59,830 nt of DNA from Phaeospirillum sp. (GCA_030824585.1 JAVBXM010000249.1:1-59830), one strand, 5' to 3'. Shown: positions 44,333 through 52,963, counted from the first letter of the stretch. Numbers and translations are program-made. The notes: generated by a model from the letters alone, not told the origin.

Positions 44333-45600
44333 CCATGCCCGGCATCCCCGCCCAGACCCCCGCCGCCAAGGCCGCCTATGATGCCCGCTGGAACCGGGTG
44401 ATGGATTGCGTCGCATTGCGGCAGCCGGACCGTCTGCCCATCGGCATGCAGCCGACCTTCTGGCTGGCCAAGTACGGCGACATCACCTGCCGCCGGCTGA
44501 TGTACGACTACGACAAGACCGCCGAGATCGCCGAGCGGGCCATCTTGGAATTCGAGCCCGACGGCCACAGCCCGATGGTCCTGGCCACCGCCTCGGGCCA
44601 GGCGCTGGAGGCGCTGGACTTCAAGCAGTTGCAATGGCCCGGCCACGGCGTCGGCGACAACCAGCCGTTCCAGTACCTCGACCGCGAGTACATGAAGGCC
44701 GACGAATACGACGACTTCCTGCTCGACCCCACCGGGTTCTACCTGCGCAAGTACCTGCCCCGCGTCGCCGGGGCGTTCGAGGGTATCGACGAACTGCCGG
44801 TGCTGCCGAGCATGTACTATACCCGGCTGGTCATGGGCACCCGCGCCTTCGCCCGTCCCGGCGTACGGCAGGCGCTGGAAAGGATGATCGCGGCGGGCGA
44901 GGAGGCCGAGGCCCTGTTCCAGCGCCACATCGCCTTCGAGGACAGGATGGCGGCGCTGGGCTATCCGGCCTCGTACATGTATTCGTCGGTCTCGCCCTAC
45001 GACTACATCGCGGACTATTTCCGGGGCGCCAAGCAGATCATGACCGATCTGTTCCGGCGCAAGGACAAGCTGCTGGAGATGCTGGAGCGGGTGCGGATCA
45101 TCATCACCCGCAGCACCATCGAGGCGGTCAAGGCCAGCGGCAATCCCTTCGTGTTCATCCCCACCCACTGGGCGCCCGATTCCTTCATGTCGGACCAGCA
45201 GTTCACCACCTTCTGGTGGCCGCCGTTCCGCCGGATGCTGCTCGACCTGATCGCCGCCGACATCATCCCCATCCCCATGTGGGAAAGCGACTGCACCAAG
45301 CGCCTGGAGCACATCAAGGATATCCCAGCGGGCAAGTGCATCTACTGGTTCGAGCGCACCGACATGGTCAAGGCGTTCGAGGTGCTGGGCGACGTGGTGG
45401 CGCTGCGCGGCAACCTCTCTCCCTCCATGATGACCACCGGCACGCCCGCCGACGTCGACGCGGCGGTCCGCCATCTGGTCGACAACGTCTTCAACAAGGG
45501 CGGCAAGCTGATCCTCGACTGCGCCTTCGGCATTCCCGATGAAACACCGGTGGAGAACGTGCGGGCCATGTTCACCGCCGCCCGCAAGTACGGCGGCTGA
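44329..45600 (+). CDS. UroD-family corrinoid methyltransferase, probable substrate demethylase
   Basis: 423-aa (beta/alpha)8 protein of the uroporphyrinogen decarboxylase superfamily, the MtaA/MtbA/MtvB-like branch rather than HemE. It has a Cys in MWESDCTKRLEHI and a second Cys in GKLILDCAFGIP, 76 residues apart, the spacing of the zinc-binding Cys pair in MtaA/MtbA. The HxC of those is replaced by E-S-D-C, so Glu or Asp probably completes the zinc site. Translational coupling to the corrinoid protein makes it the likely enzyme that takes methyl from the unknown donor (O-, S- or N-methyl). No other substrate methyltransferase is in the operon. Confidence 0.86.
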   Translation: MTMPGIPAQTPAAKAAYDARWNRVMDCVALRQPDRLPIGMQPTFWLAKYGDITCRRLMYDYDKTAEIAERAILEFEPDGHSPMVLATASGQALEALDFKQLQWPGHGVGDNQPFQYLDREYMKADEYDDFLLDPTGFYLRKYLPRVAGAFEGIDELPVLPSMYYTRLVMGTRAFARPGVRQALERMIAAGEEAEALFQRHIAFEDRMAALGYPASYMYSSVSPYDYIADYFRGAKQIMTDLFRRKDKLLEMLERVRIIITRSTIEAVKASGNPFVFIPTHWAPDSFMSDQQFTTFWWPPFRRMLLDLIAADIIPIPMWESDCTKRLEHIKDIPAGKCIYWFERTDMVKAFEVLGDVVALRGNLSPSMMTTGTPADVDAAVRHLVDNVFNKGGKLILDCAFGIPDETPVENVRAMFTAARKYGG

Positions 45601-45615
45601 GGGAGGAGGACGGCC

Positions 45616-46953
45616 ATGGGTCCCGCCCTCTGGCACGCCGGTCTAAAGCTGTTGCGCCCGCTGGCGGCCGTATTCGGACGCCGGCGGCTGGAGCGGCCGC
45701 TGGCCTGGGTCGAGCGGCGGCTGAAACGCCCCCTGTTCGGCTGCCGGATGTGTGGGCAATGCGTGCTGGACACCACCGGACTGGGCTGCCCCATGCGTTG
45801 CCCCAAGGGATTGCGCAACGGTCCCTGCGGCGGCGTGCGGTCCGACGGAACCTGCGAACTGGACGCCGCCATGCCCTGCGCCTGGAAGGACATCTGGACC
45901 CGGCTGGGCGGTACCCTGCCCCCGCGCCAGCCTTTGCTCGACCATCGCCGGGCGGGCAAGTCCGCCTGGCTGGCCGAGGTCCTGGACGCCAAGCCGGCGG
46001 TGCCCGACCTGCCGCCTGACCGGCCGCAGGTCATGGGACGGCTGCAGGCCAAGCTGGCGGCCGGCGAATTCGTGGTCACCGCCGAGATCGCGCCGGGCAC
46101 CGCCGCCGACGGCTCGGCTCTGCTGGCCCAGGCCGAGAAGCTGGGCCCCTGGGTCGACGCCGTCAACGTCACCGACGGCTCGGCCGCCCATTGCGCCCTG
46201 TCGAGCATGGCGGCCGCCGCCCTGCTGAGCCGGGCCGGCTATGACGCCGTGATGCAGATGACCTGCCGCGACCGCAACCGCATCGCGCTGCAGAACGATC
46301 TGCTGAGCGCCACCGCGCTGGGCATCGAGAACGTGGTGTGCCTGACCGGCGACGGCGTGCTCAACGGCGACCATCCCGAGGCCAAGCCGGTGTTCGATCT
46401 GGACGCCGTGGCCCTGCTCGCCGCCGCCAAGACGCTGCGCGACGGCGGGCGCTTCCTGTCGGGCCGCGCCCTGGCGGTGCCGCCCGCCTATTTCATCGGC
46501 GCGGTGGACAACCCCTTCGCGCCGCCCGAACCGGCCCGTGTCCAGCGCCTCGCCGCCAAGGTGGCGGCCGGGGCGCAGTTCGTCCAGACCCAGTACGTCT
46601 TCGACCTTGCGGCCTTCGCCCGCTACATGGAGCGGGTGCGGGCCGCCGGGCTGCACCGCCGCTGCCACCTCATCGCCGGGGTCGGCATGGTGGCTTCGGC
46701 CCGCACCGCCCGCTGGCTGGTCCGCAAGGTGCCGGGCGTGCGTATTCCCCATGCGGTCGTCACCCGGCTGGAACAGGCCGCCGACCCCGTCGCCGAAGGC
46801 GCCGCCCTGGCGGTGGAGGTGATCGACGCGCTGCGCCGCATCGAGGGCGTCGCCGGGGTGCACCTGATGTTCCACCATCATCTCGATCTGGTGGGCGGCG
46901 TGATCGCCGAGGCCGGTCTGGCCGGCCCGCGCGGCCGCCGCGAGGTGGCGTGA
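45616..46953 (+). CDS. Fused MetV-like zinc/Fe-S domain and methylenetetrahydrofolate reductase
   Basis: 445 aa. N-terminal part (about 40-140) carries CRMCGQCVLDTTGLGCPMRCPKG, then NGPCGGV and further Cys, the MTHFR_C/MetV domain. From about residue 150 a MetF barrel: FVVTAEIAPGTAADG, VDAVNVTDGSAAH, QMTCRDRNRIALQNDLL, VVCLTGDGV, and FVQTQYVFDL. MetV is usually a separate subunit of acetogen MetVF; here it is fused ahead of MetF. In this operon it would oxidise methyl-THF to methylene-THF, recovering electrons. No canonical NADH-domain added. Confidence 0.87.
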   Translation: MGPALWHAGLKLLRPLAAVFGRRRLERPLAWVERRLKRPLFGCRMCGQCVLDTTGLGCPMRCPKGLRNGPCGGVRSDGTCELDAAMPCAWKDIWTRLGGTLPPRQPLLDHRRAGKSAWLAEVLDAKPAVPDLPPDRPQVMGRLQAKLAAGEFVVTAEIAPGTAADGSALLAQAEKLGPWVDAVNVTDGSAAHCALSSMAAAALLSRAGYDAVMQMTCRDRNRIALQNDLLSATALGIENVVCLTGDGVLNGDHPEAKPVFDLDAVALLAAAKTLRDGGRFLSGRALAVPPAYFIGAVDNPFAPPEPARVQRLAAKVAAGAQFVQTQYVFDLAAFARYMERVRAAGLHRRCHLIAGVGMVASARTARWLVRKVPGVRIPHAVVTRLEQAADPVAEGAALAVEVIDALRRIEGVAGVHLMFHHHLDLVGGVIAEAGLAGPRGRREVA

Positions 46954-47636
46954 TGGAGATCGACGCCGGACGCCTGGGCAAGGGGTTGGCGCGGCAGGCG
47001 CTGGCGACGGTTCGCGCCGCGTCGCACCCGGCGGTGATCCGGCGGCTGGCGGCGCTGGAAGCCGAGATGGAGGGCCTGCTGAGCCCAAGGGCGTCGGTCC
47101 GCGTGGTCGCCGCGCGGATGGAGGGCCGCGATTGCCTGCGCCTGGACGGCGGCCTGGAACTGCGGGGCGGTTTCGTCAACCGCTTCGCCGGGGCGTCGGG
47201 CGCGGCGGTGGTATTCGCCACCCTGGGGAACGCCTATGCCGAACACACCTCGGCCTGCTTCGCCCAGGGAAAGGCGGTGGAGGCCGCCCTTTACGATCAG
47301 GTGGGCAGCAAGGCGGTGTGGCGGCTGGGCCAGCGGATACTGGCCGGACTGCGCCTCGCCGCCCGCCGCGACGGAAAACACGCTGGCGGCCCGCTGTTCC
47401 CCGGCGACCCCGGCCTGCCCCTTTCCGCCCAGTCCGTCCTGGCCGAAATCGGCGCTCCGGCCGCCGCCGGGGTGGCGGTGGTGGCGGGCGGGCTGCTGTC
47501 GCCGCTCAAATCCCTGTCCATGGTGGTGGCGGTGGGCGACGGGATGCGGCGCTGGAGCCGGGCCAGTTCCTGCCGCGAGTGCAAGTTCTTCGAGCGCTGC
47601 CGCAAGCCGGCCGAGACGCGGAAGGCGTGCCGATGA
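46953..47636 (+). CDS. Methionine synthase activation-domain-like protein
   Basis: 227 aa. Resembles the MetH reactivation (SAM-binding) fold found as stand-alone proteins beside corrinoid systems: FPGDPGLPLSAQSVLAEIGA corresponds to the PGYGDWPL-type loop, and LLSPLKSLSMVVAVG to the MxPxKSVS segment. The C terminus has SCRECKFFERC, a Cys triplet (C-x2-C-x5-C) that could bind Fe-S. Possible role: reductive methylation or maintenance of the corrinoid protein. One-base overlap with the gene before and ATGA with the activator after. Confidence 0.75.
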   Translation: MEIDAGRLGKGLARQALATVRAASHPAVIRRLAALEAEMEGLLSPRASVRVVAARMEGRDCLRLDGGLELRGGFVNRFAGASGAAVVFATLGNAYAEHTSACFAQGKAVEAALYDQVGSKAVWRLGQRILAGLRLAARRDGKHAGGPLFPGDPGLPLSAQSVLAEIGAPAAAGVAVVAGGLLSPLKSLSMVVAVGDGMRRWSRASSCRECKFFERCRKPAETRKACR

Positions 47637-49210
47637 CCAGCGTCCACGTATCCTTCCAACCCTCGGGGCTCCATATGGGCGTGCAGGCCGGCGAGATGCT
47701 GCTGGAAACGGCGCGGCGCGCCGGGGCGCGCATCGGCTCGGCCTGCGGCGGACGGGGGCGCTGCCGCGCCTGCGCCGTCAGGATCGAGAGCGACAGCCCC
47801 CCCGAGGTCTCGGCGGCCGACCGCACCGTCTTCTCCGTCGCCGAACTGGCCGCCGGCTGGCGCCGGGCCTGCCAGACGCGAATCGAGCGCTCGTGCCGGG
47901 TCCACGTGCCGGCCCGCAGCGCGGCGACCATGGTACCGCGCGGCCAGGATTCCGGCGCCGACCGAGTTCCGGTGGTCGAGCCGGTGGCGCAGCGGGGGTT
48001 GGGGCTGGCGGTGGATCTGGGCACCACCAATCTCGCCGCCGCCCTGATCGATCTGGAAACGGGCACGGTGCTGGCCCGCGGCGCCGCCGAAAATCCGCAG
48101 GGCATCTATGGCGGCGACGTCATCAGCCGGGGCGGCCGGGCGCTGCGCGACCCGGCGGCGGCGGCGGAACTGCGTCGTCTCGCGGTCGAGGCCATATTCG
48201 ACCTGGCCTGCACCCTGACCGGCGGAGCACCGGAAAGCGTGATCGAACTGGCGGTGGTGGGCAATTCGGTGATGCAGCACCTGTTACTGGGATTGGCGGT
48301 GGACTCCCTGGTCAAGGCGCCCTACCGGCCGGTGCTGTCGGAGGCCTGCGACCGGCCGGCGGCGGGATTCGGGCTGGCCCCCGGCGCCCGCCTGCATGTG
48401 GGGCCCAACATCGCCGGCTTCGTCGGCAGCGACCATGTGGCGGCGCTGATCGAAGTGCTGGAGACGCCACCCGACGGGTGCTGGGCGCTGCTCGACATCG
48501 GCACCAACACCGAGATTTCCCTGTGGCGGAACGGCCGGCTGGTCAGCGCGTCATGCCCCTCGGGCCCCGCCTTCGAGGGCGGCGTGCTGACCAGCGGCAT
48601 GCGCGCCGCGCCGGGGGCGGTGGAAAAGGCCACCATCACCGGCGACCGCCTGGAGCTGGCCACCATCGAGGATGCCCCACCCGTGGGGCTGTGCGGCTCG
48701 GGCGTGCTGTCGCTGCTGGCCGAACTGCGCAAGGCCGGCATGGTCGACCGGCGCGGCCGCCTCGGCCTCGGCCATCCCCGGGTGCGCGAGGCCGGCGAAA
48801 CCCGCGAGGTGATCCTGGCCGACGAGGCCGCCACCGGCGGGCTGGCGGTGGCGTTCACCCAGGCCGACATCCGCAACGTCCAACTGGCCAAGGCCGCCAT
48901 CCGGGCCGGGCTCGACCTGATGCTCGACCATGCCGGGATCACCGAGACCGACCTCGACCGGGTGATCATCACCGGAGCCTTCGGCAAGCACCTCGATCCG
49001 GCCGACGCGGTGGCCATCGGCATGCTGCCCGGCCTGGCGCCCGAATGCTTCGACCGGATGGGCAACGCCGCCGGGGCCGGAGTGCGCCGGATGCTGGCCT
49101 GCCGGATGGCGCGGCGCCGGGCCACGGACATCGCGCGTAGCGCCGAATACCTCGAACTGGCATCCCGTCCCGACTTCCAGAAACGCTTCATCGCCCGGAT
49201 GGGACTTTGA
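47633..49210 (+). CDS. RACE-type reductive activator of corrinoid proteins
   Basis: 525 aa. N-terminal [2Fe-2S] ferredoxin domain with C-x5-C-x2-C (ACGGRGRCRACAVRI) and a fourth Cys in RRACQTRIE; linker; then an ASKHA ATPase-like domain (DUF4445) from about residue 120: LGLAVDLGTTNLAAALID, VVGNSVMQHLLLGL, LLDIGTNTEISL, GLCGSGVLSLLAEL, ITGAFGKHLDPADAVAIGMLP. RACE proteins use ATP to re-reduce Co(II) to Co(I) after accidental oxidation. This strongly marks the operon as a working corrinoid methyl-transfer system. Confidence 0.93.
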   Translation: MTSVHVSFQPSGLHMGVQAGEMLLETARRAGARIGSACGGRGRCRACAVRIESDSPPEVSAADRTVFSVAELAAGWRRACQTRIERSCRVHVPARSAATMVPRGQDSGADRVPVVEPVAQRGLGLAVDLGTTNLAAALIDLETGTVLARGAAENPQGIYGGDVISRGGRALRDPAAAAELRRLAVEAIFDLACTLTGGAPESVIELAVVGNSVMQHLLLGLAVDSLVKAPYRPVLSEACDRPAAGFGLAPGARLHVGPNIAGFVGSDHVAALIEVLETPPDGCWALLDIGTNTEISLWRNGRLVSASCPSGPAFEGGVLTSGMRAAPGAVEKATITGDRLELATIEDAPPVGLCGSGVLSLLAELRKAGMVDRRGRLGLGHPRVREAGETREVILADEAATGGLAVAFTQADIRNVQLAKAAIRAGLDLMLDHAGITETDLDRVIITGAFGKHLDPADAVAIGMLPGLAPECFDRMGNAAGAGVRRMLACRMARRRATDIARSAEYLELASRPDFQKRFIARMGL

Positions 49211-49232
49211 CCGAAACCAACGGAGGCTTTCC

Positions 49233-50105
49233 TTGAACGAACAGTGGACCATCATCGGCGAGCGCATCAATCCCGGCTTCAAAAGCACGCGGGCGCTGTT
49301 CGAGACCAAGGACATCGCCGGCATCCAGGCCCTGGCGGTCAAACAGGCCGAGGCCGGAGCCAAATACCTCAACGTCAATACCGGCATGGCCGGCGAGAAG
49401 GACCACGGCTTCGCCCGCGCCGTGGTCGAGGGCATCCAGGCGGTGGTGCCGGTGCCCCTGTCCTTCGACTCCGCCTCGCTGCAACTGCAGACCCTCTACC
49501 TCACCACCTATGATGCCGAGAGGGCGGGCGGCGCCAAGCCGATGATCAACTCCATCGCCGAGACCCATCTCGGCATGCTGGAACTGCTGACCATCCGTCC
49601 GAGCAAGATCATCGTCATGGCTTCCGAACGGCTGGAGGACGGGGCCGGACGCCGCAACGTCAAGGCGGAGCAGGTGATCGGCGCGGCGCGGCGCATGGTG
49701 GGACACACCGACAAGATCGGCGTGCCGCACGACGACATCATCGTCGACGTCTCGGTCAGCGCCATGGCCGCCGACAGCGAAGGGCTGACCCGCATGGCGC
49801 TCGACGCCATCCAGACCATCGGCACCCTTCCGGAACTGGCGGGCGTGCACATCACCGGCGGCATCAGCAACATCGGCCAGCAACTGCCGGCCAAGACCGC
49901 CGGGGGCGACGATCTGAAGCACAAGCTGGAATGCGCCTTCCTGACCATCGCCACGCCACTGGGCTTCGACACCATCCTGGGCACGCCGTGGAAGGAATAC
50001 CACCTGCTGCCCGAGGACGATTTCGTCATGACGGTGTTCCGCGACTTCATCTCCCGCTCGGGCCTCGACGCCCTCAAGCAGGTGAGAAGGCTGTACCGGC
50101 CATGA
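49233..50105 (+). CDS. Methyltetrahydrofolate:corrinoid methyltransferase (MeTr/MtvA-like)
   Basis: 290-aa pterin-binding TIM barrel. WTIIGERINPGFKSTRALF, KYLNVNTGMAG, LSFDSASLQLQTLYL, MINSIAETH, and HITGGISNIGQQLP (the Asn-containing loop near N5 of folate). It transfers methyl from the corrinoid protein to tetrahydrofolate, completing the second half-reaction. The start is TTG at 49233, with CGGAGG eight bases upstream; no ATG or GTG nearby fits the family N terminus. TTG may lower its translation relative to neighbours. Confidence 0.9.
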   Translation: MNEQWTIIGERINPGFKSTRALFETKDIAGIQALAVKQAEAGAKYLNVNTGMAGEKDHGFARAVVEGIQAVVPVPLSFDSASLQLQTLYLTTYDAERAGGAKPMINSIAETHLGMLELLTIRPSKIIVMASERLEDGAGRRNVKAEQVIGAARRMVGHTDKIGVPHDDIIVDVSVSAMAADSEGLTRMALDAIQTIGTLPELAGVHITGGISNIGQQLPAKTAGGDDLKHKLECAFLTIATPLGFDTILGTPWKEYHLLPEDDFVMTVFRDFISRSGLDALKQVRRLYRP

Positions 50106-51247
50106 AGCGCCTGATCGTCGGCTCCTATTTCGACGGGGAACGGCTGCATGCCGACGGCCCCTACGCCGTGATTCACGACGGGTCCGCCATCCTGGGCATC
50201 GAACCGTCCGAGGGACCGGCCGAGGCGGCCTTCATCATGCCGTCGCTGGTGGACGCCCATATCCACGTCTTTCTCGACGGGGCCGAACTGGACCCGGCCC
50301 GGCGCAAGCAAGCCATGGCCGCCGACGGGGACAGCACCCTGGCGGTGGCGACGGCCAATGCCGAGGCGGCCTGGCGGGCCGGACTCGCCGTCCTGCGCGA
50401 TGCCGGCGACCCGCGCGGCATCAATCACGGCCTGCGCGAGGGGCTGGCCCGCAGCCGCCATCCGATCCGCCTGCGCTCGCCCGGTCCGGCATTGCACCGG
50501 CCGGGGCGCTATGGCTCCTTCCTGGGGGCGGCCATCGCCGACGACCGCGAGGCGGCGGCCACGGTGGCGGGCCTGTGCGAGCAAGCCGACGACATCAAGG
50601 TGCTGCTGACCGGGGTGATCGACTTCGTCTCGGGCGAAGTCAAGGGGCGGCCGCAATTCGATGGGGACACCGCCACCGCCATGGTCGCCACGGCACGGCA
50701 GCGGGGCCGCCCGGCCTTCGCCCACTGCAACGGCGCCGAGGGACTCGGGATCGCCATCGCCGCCGGGTTCGATTCCATCGAGCACGGCTATCTGATGGAC
50801 GAGAACTCGCTCCGCGCCATGGCTGGCCAGGGTATCGCCTGGACACCCACCCTGGCGCCGGTGGCGGCGCAGCGCCGCCTCGCCCCGGAGATTTCCGGCT
50901 TCGGCCCCGAGGTGCTGGCCCGCCTCGATACCATCCTCGAACGCCACGCCGAGTCCATCGCCCGGGCCGCCCAGTTGGGGGTAATGCTGTATTGCGGCTC
51001 GGATGCCGGCGGACAGGGCGTGCCCCACGGCGACGGCCTGATCGACGAGATGCTGCTGATGGCCGCCGCCGGGGTCCCCATGGCCACGCTGCTGGCCGGT
51101 GCCACCGCCCTGCCGCGCGCCCGCTGGGGCGAGCCCGCGGCCCCGATCCGCAAGGGCGGGGCCTTCGCCCCCCTGATCCTGCCGCAATCGCCGTTCGAGC
51201 GGCCCGAGGCGCTTCGCCACGCCCGCCGCCCGCCGCCGGGAGAATGA
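50102..51247 (+). CDS. Amidohydrolase-superfamily metal hydrolase
   Basis: 381-aa metal-dependent hydrolase. FIMPSLVDAHIHVFLDGAE has the first HxH; a Lys in DDIKVLLTG may be the carbamylated lysine; later His in AFAHCNGAEG and SIEHGYLMDENS; metal Asp in YCGSDAGGQG. Related to imidazolonepropionase/prolidase-type members; substrate unknown. ATGA overlap with the methyltransferase gene. It could split an amide, lactam or ring of the methylated substrate or product, or trim a pterin-like compound. Confidence 0.83.
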   Translation: MKRLIVGSYFDGERLHADGPYAVIHDGSAILGIEPSEGPAEAAFIMPSLVDAHIHVFLDGAELDPARRKQAMAADGDSTLAVATANAEAAWRAGLAVLRDAGDPRGINHGLREGLARSRHPIRLRSPGPALHRPGRYGSFLGAAIADDREAAATVAGLCEQADDIKVLLTGVIDFVSGEVKGRPQFDGDTATAMVATARQRGRPAFAHCNGAEGLGIAIAAGFDSIEHGYLMDENSLRAMAGQGIAWTPTLAPVAAQRRLAPEISGFGPEVLARLDTILERHAESIARAAQLGVMLYCGSDAGGQGVPHGDGLIDEMLLMAAAGVPMATLLAGATALPRARWGEPAAPIRKGGAFAPLILPQSPFERPEALRHARRPPPGE

Positions 51248-51621
51248 CCATGTCCGCAGCCGATACTCTCGACCGGGTACTGATCGATGGCCTGCAACTG
51301 TACATGCCCATCGGCCTGCATTCGTGGGAACGCGATCAGGCCCAGCCGGTGCGGGTCGATCTGGAACTGGACTGTGAGCGCCGCGCCCTGGGCGACGAAC
51401 CGGTGGTCTGCTACGAGCGCCTGAGCGAGCGGGTCAAGGTTCTGGCCGCCGCCGGGCACGTGGAACTTGTCGAAACCCTGGCCGAGCGCATCGCGGGGCT
51501 TTGCCTCAGCGACCCCCGAGTGCGCCGGGCCACCGTCTCGGTCCGCAAGACCGGGGCCGTCCCAGGTACCGCCGCCGTGGGGGTCAAAGTCGTGCGGGAG
51601 AACAGCGTGCCGGAAACATAA
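51244..51621 (+). CDS. Dihydroneopterin aldolase-like protein (FolB family)
   Basis: 125 aa. LDRVLIDGLQLYMPIGLHSWERDQAQPVRVDLEL (part) is the FolB N terminus; the Glu and Tyr around VCYERLSERVK and VELVETLAERIAGLCL match the tunnel fold. Expected to act in tetrahydrofolate synthesis (dihydroneopterin aldolase/epimerase). Being inside the operon, it may boost the folate pool used as methyl acceptor. ATGA overlap with the amidohydrolase. A second ATG six bases later is possible. Confidence 0.82.
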   Translation: MTMSAADTLDRVLIDGLQLYMPIGLHSWERDQAQPVRVDLELDCERRALGDEPVVCYERLSERVKVLAAAGHVELVETLAERIAGLCLSDPRVRRATVSVRKTGAVPGTAAVGVKVVRENSVPET

Positions 51622-51641
51622 TCGAACAGAGGGAGGACATC

Positions 51642-52808
51642 ATGATCTGGAAGCCTTTGGTCGGGATCGCCCTGGCCTTGGTCGTGAACCTGGCGGACAG
51701 CACCACCGTGCGCGCCGCCGAGGACATTCGCATCGGAACGTTTCTGTCGGTGACAGGGGTGATGTCGCTGATGGGCGACCCCGAGAAGCGGACGTTCGAC
51801 ATGCTGGTGGAAAAGATCAACGCCGAGGGCGGCGTGCTGGGACGCAAGATCCAGCTCATCACCTACGACGACGGCTCCGAGCCGGAAAAGGCCGCCACCT
51901 TCGTCAAGCGCCTGATCGACAACGACAAGGTGGACCTGATCATCGGCGGCTCGGGGACTCCGACCAGCATGGCGGTGCTCAACCTGATCGAACGCGCCGA
52001 AATCCCCTACATCTCGCTGGGTGGCGGCGTCGGCATCGTCGATCCGGTCCGCAAATGGGTGTTCAAGGTTCCCCCCACCGACCGCATGGCCGCCGACCGG
52101 GTGCTGGCCGAGCTGAAGGCGCGCGGCCTGACCAAGATGGCCATCCTGTCCGAGAACGTCGGGTTCGGGAAATCCGGCCGCGACCATACGGTGGCCCTGG
52201 CCCCGAAGCACGGCATCGAGATCGTTGCCGACGAGGTCTACTCGCCCAAGGATCCCGACGTCACCGCCCCCCTGACCAAGATCCGGGGCATCAACGGGGT
52301 CCAGGCCCTGTTCGTGTTCGGCAGCGGCAACGGCCCCGCCGTGGTGACCAAGAACATCCGGCAGCTCAACTTCACCATTCCGGTCTACCAGTCGCCGGGG
52401 GTGGCATCGCGGGAGTTTCTGCGTCTGGTGGGCAATGCCGCTGACGGCATGCGGCTGGCCGCCGGAGCCCTGATCGTCGCCGAGCAACTGCCCGCCGACG
52501 ACCCGCAGCGGCCGGTGGTGGTCAACTTCAAGCGGATGTTCGAGGAGCGCAACAAGCCCATGGACGTGAGCACCCTGGCCGGGCACGGCTGGGATTCGCT
52601 GATGATCGCCGTCGAGGCCATCAAGCGGGCCGGCGGTACCGACAAGGCCAGGCTCAGGGACGAAATCGAAAGGACCAGGAACTTCATCGGCACCGCCGGC
52701 ATGGTCAACATGTCGGCCACCGACCACCTGGGCCTGGGGGCCGATGCCTATCACATGATCGAGGTGAAGAACGGTGATTGGGAACTGAGCGACACCAAGT
52801 TCCGGTAA
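51642..52808 (+). CDS. Leu/Ile/Val-binding-like periplasmic protein
   Basis: 388-aa type I periplasmic binding protein. Signal peptide ending TTVRA-A, then IRIGTFLSVTGVMSLMGDPEKRTFDMLVEKIN (part), LGRKIQLITYDDGSEPEKAATFVKRLID, IIGGSGTPTSMAVLNLIER, and TAGMVNMSATDHLGLGADAYHMIEV. Family members bind branched-chain amino acids, aromatic acids, amides or urea. No permease or ATPase follows, so it may use a distant Liv-type transporter. Strong ribosome site GGGAGG. Its place at the end of the operon makes it the best clue that a small polar molecule is the substrate. Confidence 0.9.
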   Translation: MIWKPLVGIALALVVNLADSTTVRAAEDIRIGTFLSVTGVMSLMGDPEKRTFDMLVEKINAEGGVLGRKIQLITYDDGSEPEKAATFVKRLIDNDKVDLIIGGSGTPTSMAVLNLIERAEIPYISLGGGVGIVDPVRKWVFKVPPTDRMAADRVLAELKARGLTKMAILSENVGFGKSGRDHTVALAPKHGIEIVADEVYSPKDPDVTAPLTKIRGINGVQALFVFGSGNGPAVVTKNIRQLNFTIPVYQSPGVASREFLRLVGNAADGMRLAAGALIVAEQLPADDPQRPVVVNFKRMFEERNKPMDVSTLAGHGWDSLMIAVEAIKRAGGTDKARLRDEIERTRNFIGTAGMVNMSATDHLGLGADAYHMIEVKNGDWELSDTKFR

Positions 52809-52823
52809 GCCGCGGAACCTCTC

Positions 52824-52855
52824 CCGGAACTTTCATCTCGCTGAAAGTTCCGGGG
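52824..52855 (+). terminator. Long perfect hairpin after corrinoid operon
   Basis: CCCGGAACTTTCA-TCTCGC-TGAAAGTTCCGGG: 13-bp perfect stem, six-base loop, 15 bp after the stop. No T tract follows, but position and stability favour a terminator or RNA-stabilising stem. Confidence 0.7.
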
Positions 52856-52869
52856 CGGGTCATGCCACG

Positions 52870-52939
52870 GCCTATCCCGTGCCTACCCGGGAGAGCCCGC
52901 CCATCGGACGTCGTGCGAACTGGCCTTTGGGGATAGGCC
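52870..52939. repeat. 10-bp inverted repeat with 50-base loop
   Basis: GGCCTATCCC (52870-52879) pairs with GGGATAGGCC (52930-52939). The enclosed segment is GC-rich and can fold further. It could be a structured RNA or paired sites; no known RNA family recognised. Confidence 0.4.
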
Positions 52940-52963
52940 GGATGGCACAAGGCTTCGCAATAG

